64,000 bases of DNA from Shinella sp. XGS7 (GTDB lineage: Bacteria > Pseudomonadota > Gammaproteobacteria > Burkholderiales > Burkholderiaceae_C): the NCBI RefSeq assembly GCF_020535565.1, contig NZ_CP084758.1, positions 2,445,501 through 2,509,500 on the forward strand, read 5' to 3'. Both the position numbers and the translations under genes were made by a program. Every line of letters starts with the position of its first letter. The stretch's first letter is position 1. This document shows positions 1 through 8,434 of this stretch, in pieces. The notes below the pieces were generated by a model. The model saw nothing but the letters and a program-made list of their open reading frames with translations, did not search any database and was not told the DNA's origin.

Positions 1-829
1 AGACGTTGAGCCCCTTGTTCTCCATGGCGCCCATGTTGAAGTCGGAGACGGCGACGATCATGAAGCGCTCCAGGTCCAGGGGCAGGCCGAAGCGGGCCTC
101 GTCCCAGACCAGGGAGGCGATCAGGGAGTTCATCGCGTGCTCGGTCTTCTCCAGGTCGCCGCGGCGCACATAGACCTGCAGCAGATGGTCCTTGCCCGAG
201 CGGCTCTTCACGCGCTGCTCGCGCGCCACCAGATCGGCCGCCACCAGGGCGAAGAGATAGCTGGGCTTGGGGAAGGGGTCGTGCCACTTGGCGAAGTGGC
301 GCCCGTTCTCTAGCTCGCCCGTCTCCAGCAGATTGCCGTTCGACAAGAGCAGCGGGCAGCTCGCCTTGTCGGCGATGATGTTGACGGTGTAGACGGCGAG
401 CACATCCGGCCGGTCGGGGAAATAGGTGATGCGGCGGAAGCCTTCGGCCTCGCACTGCGTGCAGTAGACGCCGCCCGAGGTGTAGAGGCCCGACAGGGCG
501 GTGTTCTTCTCGGGTGCGCAGGTGTTGCGGATCTCGAGCGCGAAGTCGGCGTCCGGCGCGCCCTCGATGATCAGCAGATGGCCGTCCTGGCGGAAGGACA
601 CGCTCTCGCCATTGATCAGCACGCGCAGCAGGTTCAGCTCCTCGCCGTGCAGCACCAGCGGGCCATGGGCCACGGCCGTGTTGCGCTCCACCTGCATCTT
701 GCTGGTGACCAGGGTCTTGGCGGGGTCCAGGTCGAAGCTCAGGTCGACCGTGCGGATCCAGAACGCGGGCGCCGCATAGTCTTCGCGGCGGATCAGGGGG
801 GCAGTGCCTTCACGCATCATGGCGGGCAT
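1..829 (-). CDS. pepN: Aminopeptidase N (M1 family), N-terminal part, cut by window edge
   Basis: Translating the reverse strand from the ATG at 829 gives an uninterrupted frame to position 1. It begins MPAMMREGTAPLIRRED and contains the M1 exopeptidase signature GAMENKGLN near its visible end. The beta-sheet N-terminal domain (SFDLDPAKTLVTSKMQVERN, then CTQCEAEGFRRITYFPDRPD) is typical of the E. coli-type PepN, a cytosolic zinc aminopeptidase that removes N-terminal residues from peptides. The zinc site (HEXXH) lies outside the window, so catalytic integrity cannot be judged. A possible ribosome site (AAGG) precedes the ATG. The next ATG, at 820, is an alternative start. The gene lies downstream of prfB on the same strand, separated by a hairpin-rich repeat. 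Confidence 0.93.
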   Translation of the reverse strand, partial: MPAMMREGTAPLIRREDYAAPAFWIRTVDLSFDLDPAKTLVTSKMQVERNTAVAHGPLVLHGEELNLLRVLINGESVSFRQDGHLLIIEGAPDADFALEIRNTCAPEKNTALSGLYTSGGVYCTQCEAEGFRRITYFPDRPDVLAVYTVNIIADKASCPLLLSNGNLLETGELENGRHFAKWHDPFPKPSYLFALVAADLVAREQRVKSRSGKDHLLQVYVRRGDLEKTEHAMNSLIASLVWDEARFGLPLDLERFMIVAVSDFNMGAMENKGLNV

Positions 830-896
830 CCTTGGTTGTGTTGGTCGCTCGGGGCTCGTGACCCCGAGGTGTCTCGTATCGGTATTCCCCAGCGGG

Positions 897-975
897 CGCC
901 GCCGATCCGGCTCTGCCGGGCGGACGGCGCCGCCCCCTTGAGGGGGCCGGCGAAGCCGGTAGGGGGTGGGTCATC
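897..975. repeat. GC-rich hairpin repeat between prfB and pepN
   Basis: This short non-coding stretch holds stacked inverted repeats: CCCCCTTGAGGGGG at 933-946, then CCGGC-GAA-GCCGG at 947-959, flanked by further G-rich and C-rich arms. Elements of this look are scattered between genes in many Burkholderiales genomes. It may act as a transcription terminator or attenuator for prfB, but there is no T-tract. The function is inference. Confidence 0.5.
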
Positions 976-976
976 C

Positions 977-2081
977 TCAGACGCCTTGTTTCAGGCTGGC
1001 GGTGATGAACTGGTCGAGATCGCCGTCCAGCACCTTCTGGGTGGCCGAGGTCTCGTAGTTGGTGCGCAGATCCTTGATGCGGCTCTGGTCCAGCACATAG
1101 CTGCGGATCTGGTGGCCCCAGCCCACATCGGTCTTGGTGTCCTCCAGCTTCTGCTGCTCTTCCATGCGCTTGCGCATCTCATGGTCGTACAGGCGCGAGC
1201 GCAGGCGCTTCCAGGCCACGTCGCGGTTCTTGTGCTGCGAGCGTTCCTGCTGGCAGGCCACCACGATGCCGGTCGGGATATGCGTGATGCGCACGGCCGA
1301 GTCCGTCGTGTTGACGTGCTGGCCGCCGGCGCCCGACGAGCGGTAGGTGTCGATGCGGCAGTCGCTTTCGTTGACCTCGATGTTGATCGATTCATCGACC
1401 ACCGGGTAGACCCAGATCGAGGAGAACGAGGTATGGCGGCGCGCATTGCTGTCATAGGGCGAGATGCGGACCAGGCGGTGCACGCCCGATTCGGTGCGCA
1501 GCAGGCCGAAGGCATACTCGCCCTCCACCTTGATGGTGGCGCTCTTGATGCCGGCCACGTCGCCCGGGGTCTCGTCTTCCAGCGTGGCCTTGAAGCCCTT
1601 GCGCTCGCAGTACTTCAGGTACTGGCGCAGCAGCATGCCGGCCCAGTCATTGGCCTCGGTGCCGCCGGCACCCGCCTGGATGTCGATGAAGCAGTTGCTG
1701 GGGTCCGCCGGGTTGTTGAACATGCGGCGGAATTCCAGCTGCTCCACGGTCTCCTGCAGCTTGGCGGCGTCGGCCTCGATGGCTTCCAGGCCGTCGAAGT
1801 CGCCGTCGGCCTTGCTCATCTCGTAGAGCTCGGTGTTGTCGGCCAGATTGCTGGTCAGGTGGTCGATGGTCTGGACCACGGTCTCCAGCGAGCGCTTTTC
1901 CTTGCCCAACTCCTGGGCCCGCTTGGGCTCGTTCCAGACGTTGGGGTTCTCCAGCGCGGCGTTGACCTCGTTCAGGCGCAGTGCTTTGCGGTCGTAGTCA
2001 AAGATACCCCCTTAGCGCGTCGGTACGCGCTGTCAGATCGGCGAGGGTCGTACCGATCGCGTTGATGCGTTCGATGTCCAT
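977..2081 (-). CDS. prfB: Peptide chain release factor 2, expressed by programmed +1 frameshift
   Basis: RF2 recognises UGA and UAA stop codons and triggers peptide release on the ribosome. The frame starts at the ATG at 2081 ([16 protein letters not shown]...), reaches an in-frame UGA at 2000-1998 after 27 codons (…LRGYL), and continues in the +1 frame as [16 protein letters not shown]... to the stop at 977. The second part contains the peptidyl-transferase GGQ motif ([17 protein letters not shown]) and the anticodon-like domain. Total length is about 367 residues, usual for RF2. The frame does not start at 1909: the residues before that point are conserved RF2 sequence. Because RF2 itself decodes the internal UGA, the gene is autoregulated. 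It should not be read as a pseudogene. Confidence 0.96.
1998..2010 (-). promoter_or_regulatory. prfB programmed frameshift site
   Basis: On the minus strand the sequence reads AGGGGGTATCTTTGAC, matching the E. coli prfB site: an internal Shine-Dalgarno (AGGGGG), a three-base spacer, the slippery CUU codon, then UGA followed by C. Low RF2 lets the ribosome pause at UGA and slip +1 to GAC. This is an established mechanism and all elements are visible. Confidence 0.95.
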
Positions 2082-2171
2082 GATGTCTTGGTCTGTGGGG
2101 CAGCCGGGGCGGCCGCCGCAATGCGTGCAAGCCCGCTATTTTGACATGAGCCCCCCGGGCACACTGCGGGC

Positions 2172-2471
2172 ATGCTGTGGCTGGTTCTGTCCCTGAAGCT
2201 GGTGGCCGAGATCGCGCTGGCGTCCCTGCTGGGGCGCTGGCTGCTGGGCCTGCTGATCGGACCGGCGCGCCGCGCCGAGAATCCGGTCTATCGCCTGCTG
2301 TCGGTGCTGAGCGCACCCTTCGAGCGCCTGACCCGGCGCTGCAGCCCGCGCCTGGTGCTGGACCGCCACATTCCCCTGGCCACCCTGGCCCTGCTGTGCG
2401 CGCTGTGGCTGCTGGCCACGGCGGCCAAGCTCAGCCTGTGCCTGCCCCTGGGGAGCCTGGCATGCCGCTGA
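2172..2471 (+). CDS. Small membrane protein, weakly YggT-like
   Basis: The 99-aa product has two or three hydrophobic segments (residues about 2-30 and 69-90). A central stretch, ENPVYRLLSVLSAPFERLTR, resembles the loop of YggT-family membrane proteins, but the match is too weak to assign. A good -35 hexamer (TTGACA near 2140) lies upstream, and the ATG follows closely with no clear ribosome site. Its last ten bases overlap the start of the DUF4212 gene, suggesting translational coupling. The function is unknown. Confidence 0.6.
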   Translation: MLWLVLSLKLVAEIALASLLGRWLLGLLIGPARRAENPVYRLLSVLSAPFERLTRRCSPRLVLDRHIPLATLALLCALWLLATAAKLSLCLPLGSLACR

Positions 2472-2773
2472 GTGGCGAGGACCGCGGCGATCCCGGACCG
2501 GGCGGCGCTCGCCGGCAGGCTTATCAGCAGTACTGGCGGCGCAAGCGCCGCCTCACCCTGCTGCTGCTGGCCCTGTGGACCGCCATCACCTTCGGCGTGA
2601 GCTATTTCGCCCGCGAGCTGAGCTTCAGCTTCTTCGGCTGGCCCTTCAGCTTCTGGGTGGCTTCCCAGGGCGCCCTGCTGGTCTACTGCCTGATCGTCTG
2701 GTATTACGCCTGGGCCATGGCGCGGCTGGACCGGCGCTACGGCGAAGACCCGCAGGCCGCGGCCCAGGACTGA
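2462..2773 (+). CDS. DUF4212 protein, putative small subunit of a sodium:solute symporter
   Basis: The 103-aa protein has two membrane helices and ends with ...YYAWAMARLDRRYG. The pattern RRQAYQQYWRRKRRLTLLLL, then SFSFFGWPFSFWVASQGALL, is that of the DUF4212 family. Those proteins are normally encoded just upstream of a large solute:sodium symporter (SSS/ActP-like) subunit. I chose the ATG at 2462 because it overlaps the previous stop (ATGCCGCTGA) and the family usually starts shortly before the RRQAY motif. The expected large subunit is absent: the next gene is on the other strand and unrelated. Either the small subunit works alone or with a distant partner, or the locus has lost the transporter. 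Confidence 0.8.
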   Translation: MPLSGEDRGDPGPGGARRQAYQQYWRRKRRLTLLLLALWTAITFGVSYFARELSFSFFGWPFSFWVASQGALLVYCLIVWYYAWAMARLDRRYGEDPQAAAQD

Positions 2774-2782
2774 GGCCAGGCC

Positions 2783-3637
2783 TCAGCCCGCGCGTGTGGC
2801 GGCCAGCAGTTGGCCCTCGAGCTCGGCCACCCGGGCCTTGAGCCGGGCGTTCTCGTCCTGAAGCACCTCGACCTGACGCTGCAGCAGCACGGTCGGGTCG
2901 GACACGTCCACCGCCGCGCCGGGGCCGGTGCTGGGGGCTTCGGCCAACTCGCTGCCTTCCCCTTCGGCCTTCTTGCGCGAGCCGCTCTTGGATTCGCGCA
3001 CCCGCTTGGCGGCCTCACGCAGCTCCTTCTTGCCGCCGGCCACCGCGGCCTGCTGCTCCTCCTGGGGCAGGGCGGCGATGGTGGCGGCCGCGCTGATCGA
3101 TACCGTGCCGGTCTTCACCGCCTCCACCAGCTCGGGGGCCGCGGCCTTCTGGATCTTCTCGATCTGGGCCACGGTGGCGCTGCTGATGCGGGCCACCTTG
3201 GCGATTGACTCGCGGCTGGCCAGTCGCACCTCGGGCTCGGGAGCACCCGGTGCTGCCTCGCCGCCGCCCTCGGGGGCCTCGGCCGGCCCCTGGGGGCTGG
3301 GCAGGGGCTTGGGGCGCTTCTCAAGGATCTCCTTCTTGCGCAGGGCGAGCACGCCGCGCTGGAAGTCCGAGACGCTGCGGCGGCCCAGATGCTGGTCGAT
3401 CATCCACAGATGCACGTCTTCCATGCTCTGGAAGCGCGTGTTCTGCACGGTCTGGAAGGGCAGGCCGTGCTTGCTGCAGATGCTGTAGCGGTTGTGACCG
3501 TCCACCAGAATCTCGCCCCAGAGCACGAGCGCATCCCGGCAGCCTTCAGCCAGGATGCTGCGCTCCAGCGCGGCGTATTCATCGGGGGTCAGCGGGTCGA
3601 TGTAGACCCGCAGCTCGTCAAGTACGGTGATGTTCAT
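2783..3637 (-). CDS. ParB/Spo0J-like nuclease-domain protein
   Basis: The 284-aa protein starts MNITVLDELRVYIDPLTPDE. Its N-terminal ParB-like domain contains LVDGHNRYSICSKHGLPF, the conserved G-H-R loop of ParB-type CTPase/nuclease folds. A proline/glutamate-rich linker follows, then a helical region (SRESIAKVARISSATVAQIE) that looks like a DNA-binding helix-turn-helix. The C-terminal coiled coil runs through LLQRQVEVLQDENARLKARV. It differs from the canonical chromosomal ParB and has no ParA neighbour. Similar stand-alone proteins are common in betaproteobacterial chromosomes and phages. It probably binds DNA; its role is unknown. TACAAT sits ten bases before the ATG. Confidence 0.72.
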   Translation of the reverse strand: MNITVLDELRVYIDPLTPDEYAALERSILAEGCRDALVLWGEILVDGHNRYSICSKHGLPFQTVQNTRFQSMEDVHLWMIDQHLGRRSVSDFQRGVLALRKKEILEKRPKPLPSPQGPAEAPEGGGEAAPGAPEPEVRLASRESIAKVARISSATVAQIEKIQKAAAPELVEAVKTGTVSISAAATIAALPQEEQQAAVAGGKKELREAAKRVRESKSGSRKKAEGEGSELAEAPSTGPGAAVDVSDPTVLLQRQVEVLQDENARLKARVAELEGQLLAATRAG

Positions 3638-3689
3638 GGGGGGGCGGATTGTAGGCAATTGCGCCGCACCACCCCTGGCCCCCACCTTG

Positions 3690-5795
3690 TCAGGGTGTGC
3701 CCAGATGCCGGGCCAGGAAGCGTTCCAGGCGCTGGGCAAAGTCCACCCGGTTCTCGGGCTTGCGCCAGCCATGGCCCTCGCCGGCATAGACCACCCACTC
3801 CGGCTCGCGGCCCGCGGCCTGCAGCGCCTCCCGCAGGCGTTCGCCATGGGCCAGGGGCACGCGCAGGTCCTCGCGGCCGAAGGCCAGCATCAGCGGCGCC
3901 TTGATCTTGCCGGCCTGCAGCACCGGCGAAACCTCGCGCAGCTGGGCGGCGTCCTGCTGTGCATCGCCCACCATATCGGGCAGCAGGTAGCGGCGGCCCG
4001 TGTCGCTGATGTCGTCGCGCACCCGCCAACTGCCCTCCAGATACAGAAAAGGGTCGGTCACCGCCACCCAGGCGATGCCGCAGCGGTAGAGCTCGGGGTG
4101 GCGGATCAGGCCCATCAGCGTGGCGTAACCGCCGTAGCTGGCGCCGGCAATGCAGGCGCGCTCGGGGTCGGCCAGGCCCTGCTGGCGGGCCCAGAGCAGG
4201 GCGTCGGCCACATCGTCCTGCATGGCGCGGCCCCACTGTTTCCAGCCGGCCTGGAAATGCGCCGCCCCGTAGCCGGTGCTGCCGCGGAACTCCGGGCTGA
4301 TGACCAGATAGCCGCGCGAGGCCAGGAACTGTTCCTCGGCCTGCCAGCGCCAGTGGCCGCCGCGCACCCAGGGGCCGCCGTGCACCATCACCACGGCCGG
4401 GGCCGGGCGCCCGGGCGCCACGCCCTGGGGCAGGGTGAGCCAGACCGGCAGGTCGCGGCCATCGCGGGCCTTGATGCGCTGGAAGTCCACGGCGGCGCTG
4501 CGGCGCGGGTCTATGCCCTCCATCACCCGGCTCACCGGCTGCCAGCGCTTGGATTCGGCCTGGTAGAGCCAGTACTGGCCGGGGTCGCGGTCGGAGTGGC
4601 TGTGAACCAGGACCACCATGTCCGCCTCGCCGCAGCGCCGACAGCTCAGGGTGTTCACATGACCCGGCATGCGCGCATCCGCCTCGGCCTGCAGGGCCTT
4701 GAGGGCCGGGTGAAACCAGACGGTCGTTTCGGCATCGGTCTCCACCCGCACGCCCAGGGCCTGGCCGCTGCTGCTGGGCTCGGTGAGCAGGGCGCCTCTG
4801 AAGTCGAAGCCCGGCGTGCTGACCATGGGCTCCCGAACGGGGCGGCCCGCCGCGAAGTCGTAGCGGAAGAGGGCGCTTTCCCCCTGCGGGCCGATGTGGC
4901 GACTCACATAAAGGTTGCCAGCGTCATCCACCGCCTTGGCGTCAAAAGGCGTTTTGAGCATTGAGCCCTGAGCCAGCTCGCGCCAGCGACCCGTGTCCTC
5001 CTGCCAGAGGTAGTGGTACCGACCCTCGCGCAGCGCCCGGGCGAAGCGGGGGCGGGCCTGGCTGTCGAACAGCCATTGCTGCACGGCGTAGGGCGGGTTC
5101 TCGCCCAGCGGCAGGCGCCGGGTGCGGCCGGTGGCGATGTTCAGCCAGAGCGGCCGGAAGTGCTCAATCTCCTCATGCTTGATGACCATCTCGCCGATCA
5201 CGATCTCCGGCGAGTCGGCCTGGGCGCCGCTCTCCGGCACGCTCAGCAGCACATGGTTCCACTCCAGGGGCTCGCGGCGCGCCAGGCCGCCGCCCTCGCG
5301 CAGCATGGGCTGGCCGCGGCGCCGCACCAGATGGTTCAGCAGGCTGCCATCGGCCTTGGCGGCGTAGAGGCCGGGGGCGAGCTGATAGTCCTCGCCGCTG
5401 CCCTCCTGCAGATCGTGCACCTGAAAGACCAGCCAGTCCTCGCCCACCCAGCGGAAGCTGGTGATGTCGGCATCGGCAAACAGGGCCACGCGGCGGGCCT
5501 TGGGCTGGGGCTCCAGCTCCAGCACCACCAGGCCCACCCGGGCGCTGCCGCGCGAGGTGCCGATGGCCACGCGCTTGCCCGAGGGCGAGAGCTGGGCCTT
5601 GAGCACCGAGGGGTGCTGGAAGAAGGTGGCGGCGGGTAGGGGGGCGGCTTGGCTCTGCGGGGCCTTCGCCACCCCGGCGGCCTCGGCCGGCTGGGCGCTC
5701 GCGCCACTTGCGCCAGCCAGCAGTGCGGCGGCCAGCAGCATCCCGGCGCGCACCCATCCACCGGCCTGCCAGCCGGGTCTTGCTTTCTTGTTCAA
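3690..5795 (-). CDS. Secreted S9 family prolyl-oligopeptidase-like peptidase
   Basis: This 701-aa serine peptidase has an N-terminal signal peptide (hydrophobic MLLAAALLAGASGASA after a basic stretch), a beta-propeller-like middle and a C-terminal alpha/beta hydrolase domain. The catalytic triad is visible: Ser in GASYGGYATL, Asp in FGREDLRVP and His in GEGHGWRKP, with the oxyanion HGGPW motif. I start it at the TTG at 5795 because AGGGAGGAAG lies at the right distance upstream and the next residues supply the basic n-region. An ATG 22 codons later is the alternative. It probably cleaves peptides in the periplasm. It is not visibly in an operon. Confidence 0.88.
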   Translation of the reverse strand: MNKKARPGWQAGGWVRAGMLLAAALLAGASGASAQPAEAAGVAKAPQSQAAPLPAATFFQHPSVLKAQLSPSGKRVAIGTSRGSARVGLVVLELEPQPKARRVALFADADITSFRWVGEDWLVFQVHDLQEGSGEDYQLAPGLYAAKADGSLLNHLVRRRGQPMLREGGGLARREPLEWNHVLLSVPESGAQADSPEIVIGEMVIKHEEIEHFRPLWLNIATGRTRRLPLGENPPYAVQQWLFDSQARPRFARALREGRYHYLWQEDTGRWRELAQGSMLKTPFDAKAVDDAGNLYVSRHIGPQGESALFRYDFAAGRPVREPMVSTPGFDFRGALLTEPSSSGQALGVRVETDAETTVWFHPALKALQAEADARMPGHVNTLSCRRCGEADMVVLVHSHSDRDPGQYWLYQAESKRWQPVSRVMEGIDPRRSAAVDFQRIKARDGRDLPVWLTLPQGVAPGRPAPAVVMVHGGPWVRGGHWRWQAEEQFLASRGYLVISPEFRGSTGYGAAHFQAGWKQWGRAMQDDVADALLWARQQGLADPERACIAGASYGGYATLMGLIRHPELYRCGIAWVAVTDPFLYLEGSWRVRDDISDTGRRYLLPDMVGDAQQDAAQLREVSPVLQAGKIKAPLMLAFGREDLRVPLAHGERLREALQAAGREPEWVVYAGEGHGWRKPENRVDFAQRLERFLARHLGTP

Positions 5796-5887
5796 GGCTT
5801 CCTCCCTGGCGGCCCGCAGCGGACCGCCTTCATCAATTTCTTGTGGGAGGCATGATAGGGGCTCAAGACCTGGCCCCAGGGTGAGGA

Positions 5888-6847
5888 CTACCCGGCCCGA
5901 CCTGTGTCCAGGAAGCGCTCCAGCACCCGGGCCAGGGCCTCGGGCTGGTCGTGGTGCAGCATATGGGCAGCACCCTCCAGGCGCGCCCGCTGCAGCTGCG
6001 GCACCTCCGCCAGGCGGGCCTCGAAGTCCTCCCGCGGGTAGCGCTTGCCCCACCACTGGCTCATATCCGTGAGCGCGCCCTCCACCCATAGCGTGGGCGC
6101 CTCGATGCGGCGCCAGCAGGCCAGGGCCTCGGCGCGGCGGTAAAGCACGGGGTTCGCGCGCTTGTGGGCCGGGTCGCCCAGGATGTGCCAGGTCTTGCGG
6201 CCGTCCGGTCCGTCCTGCTCGCGCGCCCAGTGGGCGGCCAGCCAGGCGGCCTTGTCGGCGGCCAGGCGCGGGTTGGTCTTCATCAGGCGCTGGGCCACAC
6301 CGGACAGGCTGTCGTAGGGCTTGAGCGACTGCGGCGTCTTCAGATCGTCCAGCCACTCGGCCAGGCGGCTGGGCGCCAGCTCGGGGCTGGCATCGGGCAG
6401 GCCGAAGCCCTCCAGATTCACCAGGCGGCGGATGCGCTGCGGGCGCACGCCGGCATAGCTCATCACCACATTGCCGCCCATGCTGTGGCCCAGCAGGTCC
6501 ACGCGGGCGCCGTCCGGCGCGATCTGGTCCAGCAGGGCGTCCAGATCGCCCAGATAGTCGGGGAACCAGTAGCTGTCGGCGCCGCTGCCCTCACTCAGGC
6601 CGAAGCCGCGCCAGTCCATGGCCACCACAGCGCGATCCTGCGCCAGCGCATCCACCACGAACTGGAAGGAGGCCCCCACGTCCATCCAGCCATGCAGCAT
6701 CAGCAGCAGCGGGCGCTCGGGCGTGGCCGGGCAGGACTCGCCCCAGTGCAGCAGGTGGTGGCGCAGCCCACGCAGGCTGCGGAACTCGCTGCGGTGTGCG
6801 CGGCGGGGCTGGTACGCCGGGGGCTGGCTGCTGATGCTGATGTTCAT
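5888..6847 (-). CDS. Alpha/beta hydrolase
   Basis: The 319-aa cytosolic protein has a typical hydrolase fold: oxyanion HGWMD, nucleophile elbow GHSMGGNV, an acidic residue near EGALTDM and a catalytic His in EGAAHMLHHDQPE. The substrate is unknown; esterase- or haloalkane-dehalogenase-like activities are possible. The start at 6847 gives MNISISSQPPAYQ. On the minus strand TAGAGT lies seven bases before it, so the transcript may be leaderless. The S9 peptidase follows on the same strand after about 90 bp. Confidence 0.83.
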   Translation of the reverse strand: MNISISSQPPAYQPRRAHRSEFRSLRGLRHHLLHWGESCPATPERPLLLMLHGWMDVGASFQFVVDALAQDRAVVAMDWRGFGLSEGSGADSYWFPDYLGDLDALLDQIAPDGARVDLLGHSMGGNVVMSYAGVRPQRIRRLVNLEGFGLPDASPELAPSRLAEWLDDLKTPQSLKPYDSLSGVAQRLMKTNPRLAADKAAWLAAHWAREQDGPDGRKTWHILGDPAHKRANPVLYRRAEALACWRRIEAPTLWVEGALTDMSQWWGKRYPREDFEARLAEVPQLQRARLEGAAHMLHHDQPEALARVLERFLDTGRAG

Positions 6848-6944
6848 GGCGCCGACTCTAGACCAGGGGTGCTGCGGCTGCTGTCCATGCGGTGACAGCC
6901 CCCCGGGTGTGTGCGGGGACGCCGGTGTACGCAAAGGCGGCATG

Positions 6945-7454
6945 ATGGCGGGCATGAGCACCACCGCACCGTCCTACACCCTGCGTCCCGCCGAGCCTGG
7001 CGATGTGGGCGCCATCGTTGGCCTGATCCAGGAACTGGCCGAGTTCGAGAACCTCAGCCATCTGTTGCAGATCACGCCTGAGAAGCTGCACCCCCACCTC
7101 TTCGGGCCGCGTCCGGTGGTAGAGGCCCTGGTGGGCGAGATCGAGGGCAAGGCCGTGGGCTTTGCGCTCTTCTTCACCAACTTCAGCACCTTCCTGGCCA
7201 AGCCCGGCCTTTATCTGGAAGACCTCTATGTGCGGCCCGCGCACCGCCGCAGCGGCCTGGGTCGCGCCCTGCTGAGCCGCCTGGCCCAGATTGCCGTGGA
7301 GCGCGACTACGGCCGCTTCGAATGGACCGTGCTGGACTGGAACGAAGACGCCATCCGCTTCTACGAAACCATGGGCGCCACCCTGCTGCCCGAATGGCGC
7401 ATCTGCCGCGTCACCGGCGAGGCGCTGCGCAGCTTTGGCGGGCGGCGGGGCTGA
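6945..7454 (+). CDS. GNAT family N-acetyltransferase
   Basis: The protein of about 169 aa has the GNAT fold. YTLRPAEPGDVGAIVGLIQEL begins it, LYLEDLYVRPAHRRSGLG is the acetyl-CoA binding motif A (R/Q-x-x-G-x-G/A), and DWNEDAIRFYETMGA is motif B. The overall pattern resembles diamine/spermidine acetyltransferases, but the substrate cannot be read from sequence. ATGs at 6942, 6945 and 6954 compete; AAGGCGG fits 6945 best. It is the last ordinary chromosomal gene before the cassette island. Confidence 0.82.
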   Translation: MAGMSTTAPSYTLRPAEPGDVGAIVGLIQELAEFENLSHLLQITPEKLHPHLFGPRPVVEALVGEIEGKAVGFALFFTNFSTFLAKPGLYLEDLYVRPAHRRSGLGRALLSRLAQIAVERDYGRFEWTVLDWNEDAIRFYETMGATLLPEWRICRVTGEALRSFGGRRG

Positions 7455-7690
7455 GGGGCGGGGGGCCGTAGCGGTCGGGCCCAACCCAGCACCAGCGCTA
7501 CTGGGCGCCGGTATCGAGCGGCCTGGCCATGTGTAAGCCGATGCCGCTTTTGCCGGGATTTTTAGTACCCTTGCGACCCGGCCTCGGAGGGAGAAAACAA
7601 TGACGATTCAAGGGCTTGCATCCACCAAGCTGGGCTTGGTTATACGGCACGCGCCGAAGTTAGGGCGCAGTGCCTGTCGACCCATATCAC
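7455..7690. other. Left flank of the cassette array, possible attI or leader region
   Basis: No integrase gene is present here. The stretch contains a well-spaced ribosome site (GGAGGGAG) and a 34-codon frame from 7600 (MTIQGLASTKLGLV...) that runs across the first core site and stops at 7704. Two integron core-like heptamers lie close together: GTTAGGG at 7659 and GTTGGGC at 7691. This may be a remnant of the attI platform, or a host gene cut by the array. No convincing promoter could be assigned. Confidence 0.4.
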
Positions 7691-7770
7691 GTTGGGCGTC
7701 ATAACCTGATGGGATGAATTTCGTCGAGAAATCTGTAGGCTGATCTGCCTCGCAACTAAGGGGAGCATCC

Positions 7771-8343
7771 GTGAAAAGAGCACTGTTAGCCATTGGCTTC
7801 GCGATTCAATTTTTTTTCGTATCCGCTCTTGCGCAGCCTGTGCCCCCGCCTGTCGATATTCCGATTCAGAATATTCCGCAAGAAACGCCCGTTTGGTGTT
7901 GGGTGGCCGTTGCGCAGCAGATTGTTCTTGCGACGCGAGGCCCGCAAAACACGCCTCCACAGTGCGCCTTAGTTGCGATGGCTAACAACGCGCATCCCAG
8001 CGTTTGCTGCAACGGGCCAAATCCTGCATGTGTTACGACGGGAAGCATCCCGCAGATTCAGGGCCTGATTGCATATTTCGGTGGACGGTATTCCACCTAT
8101 GCGCCACCCGCGAATCCGATGGCGCTATACAGCACCCTCGCTAGCGGGCGCGCCATCATCCTTCAGCTTCGCACTGGGCAGACTTCTGCCCATGTCGTGG
8201 TAGTCCGAGGCATGTCCTTCATCAGCACGCCTATGGGCGTTCAACCGGTGCTGCACATCAACGATCCAATGGCAATGTTTACGCAGCCTGTTCCTTTCGC
8301 CCAAATTGCGCCGATTTGGATGAGCGCAATAGTTGTGAACTGA
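7771..8343 (+). CDS. Cassette gene: secreted papain-like cysteine protease family protein
   Basis: The 190-aa product starts at a GTG preceded by GGGAG. A signal peptide (KRALLAIGFAIQFFFVSALA) is followed by PIQNIPQETPVWCWVAVAQQ, the nucleophile motif of AvrRpt2/C70-like papain proteases, with Cys43 in WCW. The His is likely in SAHVVVVRG and the third residue in HINDPMAMF. Additional cysteines (CALVAM, CCNGPNPAC) suggest disulfides and export. Its target is unknown; secreted proteases of this type act as effectors or toxins in some systems, but nothing here shows an immunity gene. It is the first gene of the array. Confidence 0.8.
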   Translation: MKRALLAIGFAIQFFFVSALAQPVPPPVDIPIQNIPQETPVWCWVAVAQQIVLATRGPQNTPPQCALVAMANNAHPSVCCNGPNPACVTTGSIPQIQGLIAYFGGRYSTYAPPANPMALYSTLASGRAIILQLRTGQTSAHVVVVRGMSFISTPMGVQPVLHINDPMAMFTQPVPFAQIAPIWMSAIVVN

Positions 8344-8362
8344 GTCTCCCCGGCGAGATGAC

Positions 8363-8431
8363 GCCCAACCAGTCGCTCGAGCCGACTCGCGTCGGCAAGC
8401 CGCCGCTCGCGGCTCAGCTTCAACGTTAGCC
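8363..8431 (+). repeat. attC site of cassette 1
   Basis: R'' GCCCAAC at 8363-8369 complements the GTTGGGC core that opens the cassette at 7691. R' GTTAGCC is at 8425-8431. Internal arms (GAGCCGACTCGCGTCGGC, then GCCGCTCGCGGCTC) form the imperfect hairpin expected of attC. Confidence 0.9.
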
Positions 8432-8434
8432 GTC

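Noticed and set aside
1998-2000. In-frame UGA in prfB as a disabling mutation
   Set aside because: The surrounding bases match the programmed frameshift site exactly, so the gene is functional.
578-2065. 495-residue open frame on the plus strand opposite prfB
   Set aside because: It is antisense to conserved RF2 sequence and has the low-complexity Ala/Leu/His/Gln composition of GC-rich shadow frames.
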